Positions 1 to 8,883 of a DNA stretch of 50,122 nt are shown piece after piece. This DNA is from an uncultured Balneola sp. Lineage in GTDB: Bacteria; Bacteroidota; Rhodothermia; Balneolales; Balneolaceae. The notes beneath the pieces are model-generated. The model ran no database searches and was not told where the DNA came from. It saw only the letters and a list, made by a program, of their open reading frames with translations. A program made the position numbers and the translations under genes. The stretch lies in assembly GCA_902529115.1 (NCBI GenBank), contig CABZVB010000014.1, positions 1 to 50,122 on the forward strand. Reading direction: 5' to 3'. Each line of letters starts with the position of its first letter. The stretch's first letter is position 1.

Positions 1-2
1 AA

Positions 3-50
3 CTTATTGAAAAATTTCAAAATGGCGATCTAGTCATAGAAGGAAATTAA
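3..50 (+). CDS. C-terminal end of an upstream gene (partial)
   Basis: The third forward frame is open from the window edge to a TAA at 48-50 and would encode a 15-residue tail ending in VIEGN. It stops 20 bases before the FecR gene, so it is probably the end of the preceding cotranscribed gene. The other two forward frames stop at 8-10 and 31-33. Too little remains to name a family. Confidence 0.3.
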   Translation, partial: LIEKFQNGDLVIEGN

Positions 51-70
51 TCACTCAAAAAGACGGTATT

Positions 71-862
71 ATGAAAGCACTTTTTTTTGTTCTCCTCTTT
101 TCTTTTTTCAGTTTAGCTTCTGATCCATTTTTGGATGAGCCTAATATCAATCCAATACCATTCACACCATCTATCGATGTAGTCCAAGATGATGTCATAG
201 AAGCACAGGTCAGGCCTCTTGCCATTGTACGAAGATTTAAACCTGAAGTAGATGTATTATCAAAGGATAGAGGGGCCTACATGTTGGATCTGCGTGAGAA
301 TGTAGGTGAACCACTCTTCGATGGAGATACGTTAGCAACCGGGCAGTCTGGGTATGCGCTTGTTATTTTTACTTCTGACAATAGCGTAGCGAAAGTTAAA
401 CCGGAATCTATGTTAGTTATACGTGGTGAAAGTTTAGCGAATTCCCGTCTCTCTAATCGTAGAATAGATTTAGAACAAGGAGAAATTCGACTCGAAGTTG
501 AGCCTATAGGATCGGGAAGTTTTGATGTCCAAACCTCTCGCTCTTTAGCTTCGGTAAAAGGGACTGTGTTTGGAAACAATGCAGATGGATATATTTGGGT
601 AGAAGAGGGGCAGGTAACAGTTACTGCTTTGAATTCTGGCCAAACAGTTTCATTGTTTGAGAAAATGTATGCCGAGGTCAATGAAGGGGGAAGTACTGTC
701 GAATCGGGAACGTTAAGCGATGATCAACTTCAAGATTTGGGAGAAGGTTATGAGGATTTGGATGAAGATTTAATTGAGAGGACGGTCATTGTACGATTCC
801 GAGATGCAAATGGTCAGGTTCGTGAAATAACATTGACTGTTTTTGAGAAATCCGACCAGTAA
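71..862 (+). CDS. FecR-domain secreted protein
   Basis: This 263-residue protein opens with a short hydrophobic signal peptide (residues 1-16) and has a FecR-like domain at about 75-200. Visible elements are a 'GDTLATGQSGYALV' segment, a stretch of alternating beta strands, and the typical 'SLASVKGTVFG' and 'WVEEGQVTV' motifs. The acidic C-terminus (about 210-240) is followed by a last strand. Unlike classic FecR anti-sigma factors it has no N-terminal cytoplasmic region, so it is probably a periplasmic or surface scaffold domain. It lies 34 bases before an outer-membrane protein gene and two genes before a CHASE2 cyclase. FecR-domain and CHASE2-cyclase genes often occur together, so a sensory partnership is inferred. 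The ligand is unknown. Confidence 0.8.
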   Translation: MKALFFVLLFSFFSLASDPFLDEPNINPIPFTPSIDVVQDDVIEAQVRPLAIVRRFKPEVDVLSKDRGAYMLDLRENVGEPLFDGDTLATGQSGYALVIFTSDNSVAKVKPESMLVIRGESLANSRLSNRRIDLEQGEIRLEVEPIGSGSFDVQTSRSLASVKGTVFGNNADGYIWVEEGQVTVTALNSGQTVSLFEKMYAEVNEGGSTVESGTLSDDQLQDLGEGYEDLDEDLIERTVIVRFRDANGQVREITLTVFEKSDQ

Positions 863-896
863 TATTTTTTAGGGATGAAAAGAGTCATTACTCTCT

Positions 897-3791
897 ATGT
901 TTACACCGCATGCGTTTGGTAAAATAATCAGAATATATTTTTTTACAGCTCTGTTCACTGGAGCAATAGGAACAGAGCTATACGCACAAAAAAATCAAGA
1001 GGAATCTTTTATAGGATTAGATGTAATTGGCGAAACCAAAGCTACAAGCCTAGTTGATTTTAATATATTTGGAGATGGTAATTCTCCATACTGGATAGAG
1101 CATCAAATCCCTGTTTTTATCAATCAACAAGAGACTGCATCTTTTGAATTTCAGGTTCCAGGACTGCGACCTGCAGAAATAATTGAGGCGGATTTATTTT
1201 ATCGAACCAATGGTTATATGGGCTTTCGTCAACGCAAGATGCAGCTAATCAATGGACTTCTTAGTATTGAATTGGAACCTAATTTAATAACCGGAACACA
1301 GTTGCAGTATTTTGTGCGAATTAGAACATTACAATACGAAGAAGATATCTTTTACCCATCACAAGGCACTGGAAATGTAGGGTATATTGAGGTCCCATTG
1401 GTGATGGATCCTTCCACTTACTCATCAAATTCCACGTCAGAACAGACGAATTATCAACAGACTGAGGATATTGATGTTACGATTCTGTCTCCTAAACCTG
1501 GAATTGGTGTTCAAATGGATGACGCAATTATCGCCCTCTCCCTATTTTATGATCCAGATGACCTTGAATCTGGGAGCTTTCAACTAGTTTTGGATGATGA
1601 AGACATAACCGAGCTTGCAGACATATCAAACTATTACATTTTCTATAATCCAGACTTCATTTTAGAAGGGCCACATGATATCCGACTCAATTATCTAACT
1701 CAAGTAGATACTTTTTTAGTTCGGCAGTGGTCCTTTAAAGTAATTAGCGAAGAAGAAGCAGAGATTGAGCAAGTGGATGATTTTGATAATCCATACCGAC
1801 CCAATGCCAATTTTGAACTTTCTGCAAGGAATCAAGTAATATCGGAAGATATCACGGAAGCTTATTCAGGACGTTTCTCGGTTTCAGGGGAATATAATTT
1901 ATTAAAATACTCATTGAACGGGTACTATACTACTCAAGAAGACCTACGATTACAGCCTCAAAATAGATTTGGTTTAAAACTACAACTTGGTAAGTGGTGG
2001 ACTTTAGACGCGGGGCATATCTATCCAGATATGGGAAATTTTACTATCTCTGGGCGGCGTATGTTTGGTGTAAATACAGAAGTACATCTGTTATGGGAAA
2101 ATATCAATATTGAATTACTCTATGGTGAAATAAATAGAAAAGTAACAAATTTATATGCTGGAATCGCTGTAGATACAGTTAAAGCTGGAGGCATCCCTCA
2201 GGACACCACCTATACTTTAAGCTATAATAGTTCGGGGAGAGGTGGTTTTACTCGTAAGATAATGGGTGCTCGTATTGGTTTAGGTAACGTGAAATATGCC
2301 CAATTGGGTATTCAAGCAATGAAAGTTGAAGATGATACTAGCTCCATCTTCAATGTAGTGGATTATGAAGATCTGTTGCTTGGACCATCGGCATTATATT
2401 CTAATTTAAATGAAATTGATAGACAACGACTTTCTGCAGAACCGAGTTTACTTAGAATAGAGGGTGGAAGTCCACGACCAAAAGGAAATTTTGTGCTCGG
2501 TGTTGATTTAGCATTTGCCATGGCAAAGAATAAGATTAATTTTAAAACTGAGACAGTGGCGTCGGTATTGAATGAGGATGTTTATGGTGGACCACTTAAC
2601 CAAACTCGAGCCGAAGAACTAGGATTTGATGATATTGATGATAGCACTTATGATTTGCTGAATCAGTTAGCAACCATTTTAATTGTTAATGAAAACATAA
2701 GTGTACTACCTATACGATTTACTGATGTAGGTACGGATAGTGCAGAAGTAACGCCCTATTTTCCTACTTCTATCTTAGGATCAAATACAGAGTTAACTGC
2801 TCAGTTGCCCTTTAATTCAATTTCGGCCCGTTATCGATGGGTTGGCCCAGATTTCGTTTCTCTAGCCAATTCAACTATACAAAAAGATATTAGTGGTTTT
2901 AATGTATCTGATCGAATTCAATTGTTCTCGCGGCAGGTATTTTTAAATCTTGGCTATGAAGAGTTGCAGGATAATGTTGCACAGACAAAGAAGGCGACCA
3001 CAAAAACGCAATCATATAAAGGAAGTTTGAGTTATTATCCAGTTAATCAATTTATTCCAAAAATAACAGTTGGATATCGATATAGAACAAGAGATAATGG
3101 AATTAAGCGATTCAATCCAGAAGTTTCAATAGGTTTTGAAAATAGAGCAGTACAAAATTTACGTATTTCAGAGGGTGATACCTTGGTGAGCCCAGTCCCA
3201 AGATCGAACAGCACGGTGAATCTGAATGCATCAATTACGCAGCGTTTTCGGATGGGAGAGGGTATTACTGACGCAACCGTTAGTCTATCTTCACTCGAGA
3301 CAATTGACCAAGTATTTGCTTATGGAAGTATTGAAAATAGATCGTACTCTGTCAGTATTAACTCGCAGTTTTCTAGAATACCTTTAAAAACTCAATTTGG
3401 ATACAGTTTAAATGAAACACATAGTGGAGAAATAAAAAGTGGAAACAGCCAGCTAGAATTAGATATAAAAGGTGTCTATTTTGGGGCAACACTTTTTCTT
3501 TTTGATGCAAGATTTAGCTTGAATACACGAGTGGCATACTCGGATAACTTCTCTCAGAGTAGAACTATTGAAGTAGAAGCAGGTGATGAGGAGAACCCAT
3601 TAGATGATTATTTTATCTTAAGTGAAGAGTTGATAACCAATAAATACCAAACATACGCCTTCGTTGGAGGTTTTGAACTTAAAATTACAGATCAACATAG
3701 CCTTAGATTCGATTCTAATTTGATTAGTATAAGCAATTTAGATGGGTTTGGTGACCGTTATGCACAGTTAAAATATTTATATAGATTCTAA
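897..3791 (+). CDS. Large outer-membrane beta-barrel protein of unknown function
   Basis: This 964-residue protein has an N-terminal hydrophobic signal (about residues 10-30, ending near 'ELYAQ'), then an Ig-like beta-sandwich region to about 300. A long C-terminal part (about 300-964) has alternating polar and hydrophobic strands rich in Tyr, Gly and Asn. It ends in '...KYLYRF', a C-terminal aromatic residue typical of outer-membrane barrels. No enzymatic motif is visible. It sits between the FecR protein and the CHASE2 cyclase on the same strand with short gaps (34 and 63 bases), suggesting one transcription unit. Its role as the outer-membrane member of a sensing or export complex is inferred from position alone. 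Confidence 0.7.
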   Translation: MFTPHAFGKIIRIYFFTALFTGAIGTELYAQKNQEESFIGLDVIGETKATSLVDFNIFGDGNSPYWIEHQIPVFINQQETASFEFQVPGLRPAEIIEADLFYRTNGYMGFRQRKMQLINGLLSIELEPNLITGTQLQYFVRIRTLQYEEDIFYPSQGTGNVGYIEVPLVMDPSTYSSNSTSEQTNYQQTEDIDVTILSPKPGIGVQMDDAIIALSLFYDPDDLESGSFQLVLDDEDITELADISNYYIFYNPDFILEGPHDIRLNYLTQVDTFLVRQWSFKVISEEEAEIEQVDDFDNPYRPNANFELSARNQVISEDITEAYSGRFSVSGEYNLLKYSLNGYYTTQEDLRLQPQNRFGLKLQLGKWWTLDAGHIYPDMGNFTISGRRMFGVNTEVHLLWENINIELLYGEINRKVTNLYAGIAVDTVKAGGIPQDTTYTLSYNSSGRGGFTRKIMGARIGLGNVKYAQLGIQAMKVEDDTSSIFNVVDYEDLLLGPSALYSNLNEIDRQRLSAEPSLLRIEGGSPRPKGNFVLGVDLAFAMAKNKINFKTETVASVLNEDVYGGPLNQTRAEELGFDDIDDSTYDLLNQLATILIVNENISVLPIRFTDVGTDSAEVTPYFPTSILGSNTELTAQLPFNSISARYRWVGPDFVSLANSTIQKDISGFNVSDRIQLFSRQVFLNLGYEELQDNVAQTKKATTKTQSYKGSLSYYPVNQFIPKITVGYRYRTRDNGIKRFNPEVSIGFENRAVQNLRISEGDTLVSPVPRSNSTVNLNASITQRFRMGEGITDATVSLSSLETIDQVFAYGSIENRSYSVSINSQFSRIPLKTQFGYSLNETHSGEIKSGNSQLELDIKGVYFGATLFLFDARFSLNTRVAYSDNFSQSRTIEVEAGDEENPLDDYFILSEELITNKYQTYAFVGGFELKITDQHSLRFDSNLISISNLDGFGDRYAQLKYLYRF

Positions 3792-3854
3792 AGGCAAAAA
3801 TTATACTCTTCATTTAATATTAAAGTAATAACTACCTTCAAATACCCTAAGATT

Positions 3855-6014
3855 ATGGCTCAGTCCAATAAAAAGAAAAAACCTTTTTGGATATACATAA
3901 TTATCCTTTTTGTAACCCTAGTAGTATCAATAAGTGCCACTATGCTTCCCGCTATTCAGCGTATAGAACTTTCCTTGCGGGATCAATTTTTTGAAAAAAG
4001 GGGTCCGCTGTCTGTTGAAGATTCACCTATTGTTTTGGTAGCCATAAGTGAAAAAGCTGATTCTGAGATTCCAGAGAAATGGCCATGGCCTACAGAATTA
4101 CATGCCCGATTAATTCATAATTTGAATCGAGCTGGCGCAAAAGCGATACTTTTTGATGTAATTTTTTCTCAAAAAGATACCTATAATGTCAAGAATGATT
4201 CACTTTTTGCAGCAGCAATTGCCAAATATGGTAATGTAATTCTATCTGGTGACATAGAACTTACTCAAAGAAATAATGCAGTTCAATTCAATCCAATATT
4301 TCCTATACCTCTACTCAGAAATAGTAACCCGAATCCGTTTGCACTAGTAAAAACTACCCCTGACATAGACGGTTTTATCCGAAATTACACCTTTGGAAAT
4401 AACTATCGAGATCAAAGTATTTATTCTTTAGCTCTGGAGGGAGCTCGAGTATTCACCGATTCAGCGTATATTGATCCATTAGTGGCAACGAATGAACTTT
4501 ATTTCCAGGTAGGTCCTTATCAGGTAGAAAAATCCAGCCCTACCCATTTTATAATTAATTATTATGGACCGGAAGGACTATTTCCAGTAATAAATTATGA
4601 GCAAGTAATTGATGATTCTTCCTATACGACTGTTATGGAAGCAGAGGCATTTGATTTAAATTTATTTGAAGACCCACTTACGGGCACGGGGTTATTATAT
4701 GATGAAGTATTTAAAGATAAGATCGTAATAGTAGGAGCAACTATGCCAACCTTGCAAGATTTCCATCCTACTCCTTTTTCCACCATCGATCAGCCTAGAC
4801 CTGGCTATGAGATACATGCTCACGCATTACAGACCATGTTGGACGGCAATTATTTAAAAAAGCAGAGTAATAACACCAACATGATTATTATGATACTATT
4901 GACAATACTTGTTATCATGTTTAATAGACGATTTGGTCCCGCCTTAGGCTTTCCATTTATGTTGGTATTGATGGTAGGGTATTATTTTCTTGCACAGCAA
5001 TTATTTATAGAATATCAGTTCTTTTTATATGTAACTGGGGTTATGATTACGGTCTTCATTGGTCAAGTAGGCACTGTTGCCTATGAATTTGTAAATGAGC
5101 AACGAGAGAAGCGTAGAATCCAAGGAATGTTTTCATCCTATGTTTCACCAACTTTGGTAAGTCAAATGATTGAATCGGGAGAAGAACCTAAGTTAGGGGG
5201 GGAGGATAGCTATATTTCTGCTTTCTTTTCGGATATCGTATCATTTTCTAGTTTTTCTGAAAAACTAGAGCCCAAGAAACTAGTATTGCTTATTAATGAA
5301 TATCTTACAGCTATGACTGATATTATCAACGATCAAGGCGGCACTTTAGATAAATTTATAGGAGATGCTATAGTTGCTTTTTATGGCGCACCAGTACCTA
5401 TGAAGGATCATGCTTATAGAGCCTGTCTAACCTCCCAGTTAATGGATAAGCAATTAGCGGAATTACGTGCGAAATGGGCGACAGAAGACTGGCCCGATAT
5501 TGTGCATACTATGCAGCATAGGATGGGTATTAATACCGGTGATATGGTTACAGGGAATATGGGATCGTTACGACGGTTTAATTACACTATGATGGGGGAC
5601 AATGTTAATTTGGCCGCTAGGTGTGAAAGTGGAGCCAAAGCATATCACGTATTCACCATGGTGACTGAGGCTACAAAGCAAGAGGCTGAAGAATGTGGGG
5701 ATGAATGCCTCTTCCGATTATTGGATAATATTGTAGTAAAAGGTAGAACCAAGCCAGTTAAAGTATTTGAAATTGCGGGTCTTCGGGAAGATGCAGACCA
5801 GCGTAAACTCGATGCGATTGGTACTTATCATCAAGGAATGGAGGCATATTTTCGTGGAGATTTTAACGGCGCCATCAATTATTTTAAGCAATCAGAACAA
5901 TTAGAATGGAACACACAAAATCCATCCCAATTATTTATAGAACGATGCCATACAATGGTAAAAAACCCGCCTCCAGCAGATTGGGATGGAGTATTTGTAA
6001 TGACGAGTAAATAA
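3855..6014 (+). CDS. CHASE2-domain class III adenylate cyclase
   Basis: This 719-residue membrane protein has an N-terminal transmembrane segment (about 12-32), an extracytoplasmic CHASE2 sensor (about 35-330), a membrane region with several segments (about 340-410) and a cytoplasmic class III cyclase domain (about 440-645). The two metal-binding aspartates are present (D460 in FFSDIVSFS, D504 in FIGDAIVAF). The adenine-selecting pair looks like K500 (LDKFIGD) and D582 (MMGDNVNLAAR), favouring ATP over GTP, so it should make cAMP. A short TPR-like tail (about 655-700) follows. It is the third gene of the FecR/outer-membrane protein set and is followed by the SRP RNA. The sensed signal is unknown. 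Confidence 0.92.
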   Translation: MAQSNKKKKPFWIYIIILFVTLVVSISATMLPAIQRIELSLRDQFFEKRGPLSVEDSPIVLVAISEKADSEIPEKWPWPTELHARLIHNLNRAGAKAILFDVIFSQKDTYNVKNDSLFAAAIAKYGNVILSGDIELTQRNNAVQFNPIFPIPLLRNSNPNPFALVKTTPDIDGFIRNYTFGNNYRDQSIYSLALEGARVFTDSAYIDPLVATNELYFQVGPYQVEKSSPTHFIINYYGPEGLFPVINYEQVIDDSSYTTVMEAEAFDLNLFEDPLTGTGLLYDEVFKDKIVIVGATMPTLQDFHPTPFSTIDQPRPGYEIHAHALQTMLDGNYLKKQSNNTNMIIMILLTILVIMFNRRFGPALGFPFMLVLMVGYYFLAQQLFIEYQFFLYVTGVMITVFIGQVGTVAYEFVNEQREKRRIQGMFSSYVSPTLVSQMIESGEEPKLGGEDSYISAFFSDIVSFSSFSEKLEPKKLVLLINEYLTAMTDIINDQGGTLDKFIGDAIVAFYGAPVPMKDHAYRACLTSQLMDKQLAELRAKWATEDWPDIVHTMQHRMGINTGDMVTGNMGSLRRFNYTMMGDNVNLAARCESGAKAYHVFTMVTEATKQEAEECGDECLFRLLDNIVVKGRTKPVKVFEIAGLREDADQRKLDAIGTYHQGMEAYFRGDFNGAINYFKQSEQLEWNTQNPSQLFIERCHTMVKNPPPADWDGVFVMTSK

Positions 6015-6069
6015 ATTAGCAGATTTTTTCCTTGAGTCTTCGCCTAAAAAGGTCGTATCTTACACTTTA

Positions 6070-6167
6070 GGGTAAGTCCCATACAGTCAGCTCCCTTTGA
6101 ACTCCGTCAGGGCAGGAATGCAGCAGCGGTAATCTGGTCGTAGCGACGTGATATGGGTCGCTTGCCC
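6070..6167 (+). ncRNA. ffs: Signal recognition particle RNA (small bacterial 4.5S type)
   Basis: The outer stem pairs GGGTAAG (6070-6076) with CTTGCCC (6161-6167), and CCCATA pairs with TATGGG inside it. The apical part has the conserved SRP domain IV core, CCGTCAGGGCAGGAATGCAG followed by CAGCGG (about 6103-6129), which binds Ffh. A run of six T (6168-6173) directly after the outer stem acts as terminator. The length of about 98 nt fits the short SRP RNA used by this group. Confidence 0.92.
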
Positions 6168-6205
6168 TTTTTTATACCTGGGATTTAAGATGCTGATACA
6201 ACTTT

Positions 6206-7162
6206 TTATTTCATTGAGAGCATAATATGTGTAGCAATCTGCTCCGCGTGCACTCTCGAATTTTCAATAAAAAGCGTACTCGTTTTTTTCCCAGCACAAA
6301 CTACCCCAGCTACATAGATGCCTTTTCGATTGGTTTCAAGATGTTGTTCATCATAAACCGGTATACATGCTTCATCAGCAGAGTACTCGATTCCTAATCG
6401 ATCTAGTAAAGCATAATTCGGCCGATATCCTGTCATAGCAAAAACAAAATCATTCTGAATGGTAATCGGTCCGTCAGGAGTGTTTAGATCAACTTCATCA
6501 TCACGTATTTCGATCACTTCACTATTGAAATAAGCCGTAATCTCTTTTTTTTCAATTCGATTCTCTATGTCAGGTTTAACCCAATATTTAACCGTGGGTT
6601 TAACTTGAGAATAGCGAATAGCCATTGAAACTTCTGCGCCTGATCGAAAGCATTCTAAGGCCACATCTACCCCAGAATTACCAGCCCCAACAACCAAGAC
6701 TTTTTGGCCGACATATGGATGCGCTTCTTTGTAATAATGCTGCACCTTTGATAGGTTTTCACCTGGGATACCCATCTTGTTGGGAGTTCCATAAAATCCG
6801 GTTGCAATAACGATTTTACTCGCGTGATATTCATTTTTATTGGAGGTTACAATAAAATCTCTATTACTCCCATTTACTTCCAGAACTGCTTCATACAAAT
6901 GTATGGGTAGATCATAATATTGTGCAGCTCTTCTATAATATTCCAGCGCCTCACTACGCGAGGGTTTAAACCCATGAGAAATAAAGGGGATACCCCCAAT
7001 TTCAAGTTTATCCGAAGTCGAGAAAAAGCTCATATTTATCGGATAATTATAGAGCGATTGAACCAAGCAACCTCTTTCAATTATCAAGAATGGTATACTT
7101 CGTTTTTTTAGCTCTATTCCAGTTGCTAGCCCAATAGGGCCTGCACCAATGATTATAACCAT
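6206..7162 (-). CDS. ypdA: YpdA-like bacillithiol disulfide reductase (FAD/NAD(P)-binding)
   Basis: Read from the ATG at 7162-7160 this is a 318-residue flavoprotein beginning VIIIGAGPIGLATG, a dinucleotide-binding GxGxxG at the extreme N-terminus. That favours this start over one 54 bases upstream, and an AGGAT sits just before it. A second GxGxxG (VLVVGAGNSGVDVALE) binds NADPH in the middle. The 'NMSFFSTSDKLEIGGIPF' segment is typical of the YpdA/Bdr family, which reduces bacillithiol disulfide. The C-terminus has the usual 'GIYVAGVV' FAD-binding strand. Bacillithiol use is known in this phylum group, but no bacillithiol synthesis gene is in view. It faces the Ppx/GppA gene divergently. Confidence 0.85.
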   Translation of the reverse strand: MVIIIGAGPIGLATGIELKKRSIPFLIIERGCLVQSLYNYPINMSFFSTSDKLEIGGIPFISHGFKPSRSEALEYYRRAAQYYDLPIHLYEAVLEVNGSNRDFIVTSNKNEYHASKIVIATGFYGTPNKMGIPGENLSKVQHYYKEAHPYVGQKVLVVGAGNSGVDVALECFRSGAEVSMAIRYSQVKPTVKYWVKPDIENRIEKKEITAYFNSEVIEIRDDEVDLNTPDGPITIQNDFVFAMTGYRPNYALLDRLGIEYSADEACIPVYDEQHLETNRKGIYVAGVVCAGKKTSTLFIENSRVHAEQIATHIMLSMK

Positions 7163-7245
7163 AATGATCCTGTAATTAATGAGAATGATAAAGATAAAAA
7201 ATTCTAAGGTGTACAATTGCGAACACTTTTGTAGCTTAGTTCACT

Positions 7246-8775
7246 ATGATTGGACTTAGTATAAACACCCCAAGCCCGATAAAAAAAATTGCTGCCATTG
7301 ATTTAGGAACCAACTCATTTCATGTGGTCGTTGTAGAAATAATGTCCGATGGGAGCTTCCGGCGTATAGATGATCTAAAAGAAATGGTGGTTTTAGCTAA
7401 GGAAGGTATCGGCCGTAGATTATCACTCGAAGCAATGGATAGAGGTCTTTCCGCTTTGCAGAAAATTAAGATTCTTTGTGATAGCTATAAGGTAGATCAA
7501 ATTTTAGCGTATGCAACCAGTGCTATTCGTGAGGCTGAAAATGGGGGAGTATTTATTCAACGCAGCATAGATGAAGTTGGGATAAAAATTAGAGCTATAC
7601 CTGGAAGTATGGAAGCTGAGCTCATTGGTTTTGCAGTCCAACATGGACTCAGTTTAGATGAAAAGCCAGTTTTAATTGTCGATATAGGTGGTGGGAGTGT
7701 TGAATTCATTCTGGGTAATAAACACCAGTTTTACTTTTTAAAATCGTTAAAAATAGGCGTATCAAGGATTATGGATCGGTTTAAGCCAAACGATCCTATA
7801 TCATTTGAACAGATTGATGAAATTAAGGCCTATTACAAACAGAGCTTATTATCAGTTCAAGATGCATTGAACCAATGGCCAACTGAGTACATAATAGGTT
7901 CATCAGGGACAATGCAAAATATTGCGTCAATGATTGCTGCTGACCAGGGAGTTGATGTAGAATCCTTTGCTTTAAATGAATGGATTTTCAGTCGCGAAGA
8001 CTTTATTGGATTCTACAACTCATTTATTGGATTAAATAGGTTCGAACGTCAACTAATACCTGGTTTAGATGAAAAAAGAGTCGATTTTATTAATACTGGA
8101 ATGATATTGCTTCGATACCTTATGGATGAATTTAGCTTAAAATCTGTTCGTATTTCTACCCAAGCACTCAGAGAAGGGATGATAATTAGATATTTGAAAA
8201 AAGAATTTATTGGACTACATGGTGGCGCTACTTCTGATCCACGTCGAAGAAGTGTTTTTGAGTTACTTAGAAAGTGTAATTGGCATGAGCAACATTCGAG
8301 ACAAGTCACAAATTTAGCGATAAAATTATTCGATGCCCTACAGGCCTCGTTAAAATTGCATGTTGATGATCGAGAGTTGTTGGAATATGCTTCTCTAATG
8401 CATGATATTGGGTATCATATTTCTCATTCAAAGCATCATAAGCACGCATTATATCTTATTTTAAACGCTGATTTAAAGGGTTTTAGAGAAGAAGAAATTG
8501 CTATAATGGGCCATGTCGCCCGTTATCATCGCCGGTCTACTCCTAAAAAGCGACATGAGGAATTTGCTGCCTTGCCCAAGGATATTCAAAAAAGAATTAC
8601 ACGATTATCGAGTTTATTACGCGTAGCTGATGGCTTAGATCGTAGTCATTATCAAAATGTCCAGGACCTGAGAGTTGATCTTGGTAAAAAGACTTGTACT
8701 ATTTTTATTCAAACCATTGATGAACCAAGTCTTGAGATTTGGGGGGGCTATGAGAAAATCTCACTTGCTTTCTGA
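7246..8775 (+). CDS. Ppx/GppA exopolyphosphatase-family phosphatase with C-terminal HD domain
   Basis: This 509-residue protein has the ASKHA-fold phosphatase core at about 15-310, with phosphate-1 motif AAIDLGTNSFHVVV and phosphate-2 motif VLIVDIGGGSVEFILG. A C-terminal HD region (about 340-509) contains 'LMHDIGYHI'. The family hydrolyses inorganic polyphosphate and/or the pentaphosphate alarmone pppGpp. Sequence alone does not decide which activity dominates. It is transcribed alone, divergent from ypdA, and converges on the M28 peptidase gene with no obvious strong terminator between them. Confidence 0.9.
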   Translation: MIGLSINTPSPIKKIAAIDLGTNSFHVVVVEIMSDGSFRRIDDLKEMVVLAKEGIGRRLSLEAMDRGLSALQKIKILCDSYKVDQILAYATSAIREAENGGVFIQRSIDEVGIKIRAIPGSMEAELIGFAVQHGLSLDEKPVLIVDIGGGSVEFILGNKHQFYFLKSLKIGVSRIMDRFKPNDPISFEQIDEIKAYYKQSLLSVQDALNQWPTEYIIGSSGTMQNIASMIAADQGVDVESFALNEWIFSREDFIGFYNSFIGLNRFERQLIPGLDEKRVDFINTGMILLRYLMDEFSLKSVRISTQALREGMIIRYLKKEFIGLHGGATSDPRRRSVFELLRKCNWHEQHSRQVTNLAIKLFDALQASLKLHVDDRELLEYASLMHDIGYHISHSKHHKHALYLILNADLKGFREEEIAIMGHVARYHRRSTPKKRHEEFAALPKDIQKRITRLSSLLRVADGLDRSHYQNVQDLRVDLGKKTCTIFIQTIDEPSLEIWGGYEKISLAF

Positions 8776-8883
8776 AATGCTCAAAATAAAGGTAAACATA
8801 GTGGCTAGATAGACAAGCTTGTATTTGTAAGTCAAGTCATAGCCTGGCTCAATTAATTTTAACTAGCAGGTTTTATTATCATC

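Noticed and set aside
277-681. Open frame of 134 codons on the minus strand
   Set aside because: It lies entirely within the FecR gene in the opposite strand, has no signal or family motif, and looks like a shadow of the real gene. Similar shadows inside argD, argB, ileS, ribB and GH13 were dropped for the same reason.
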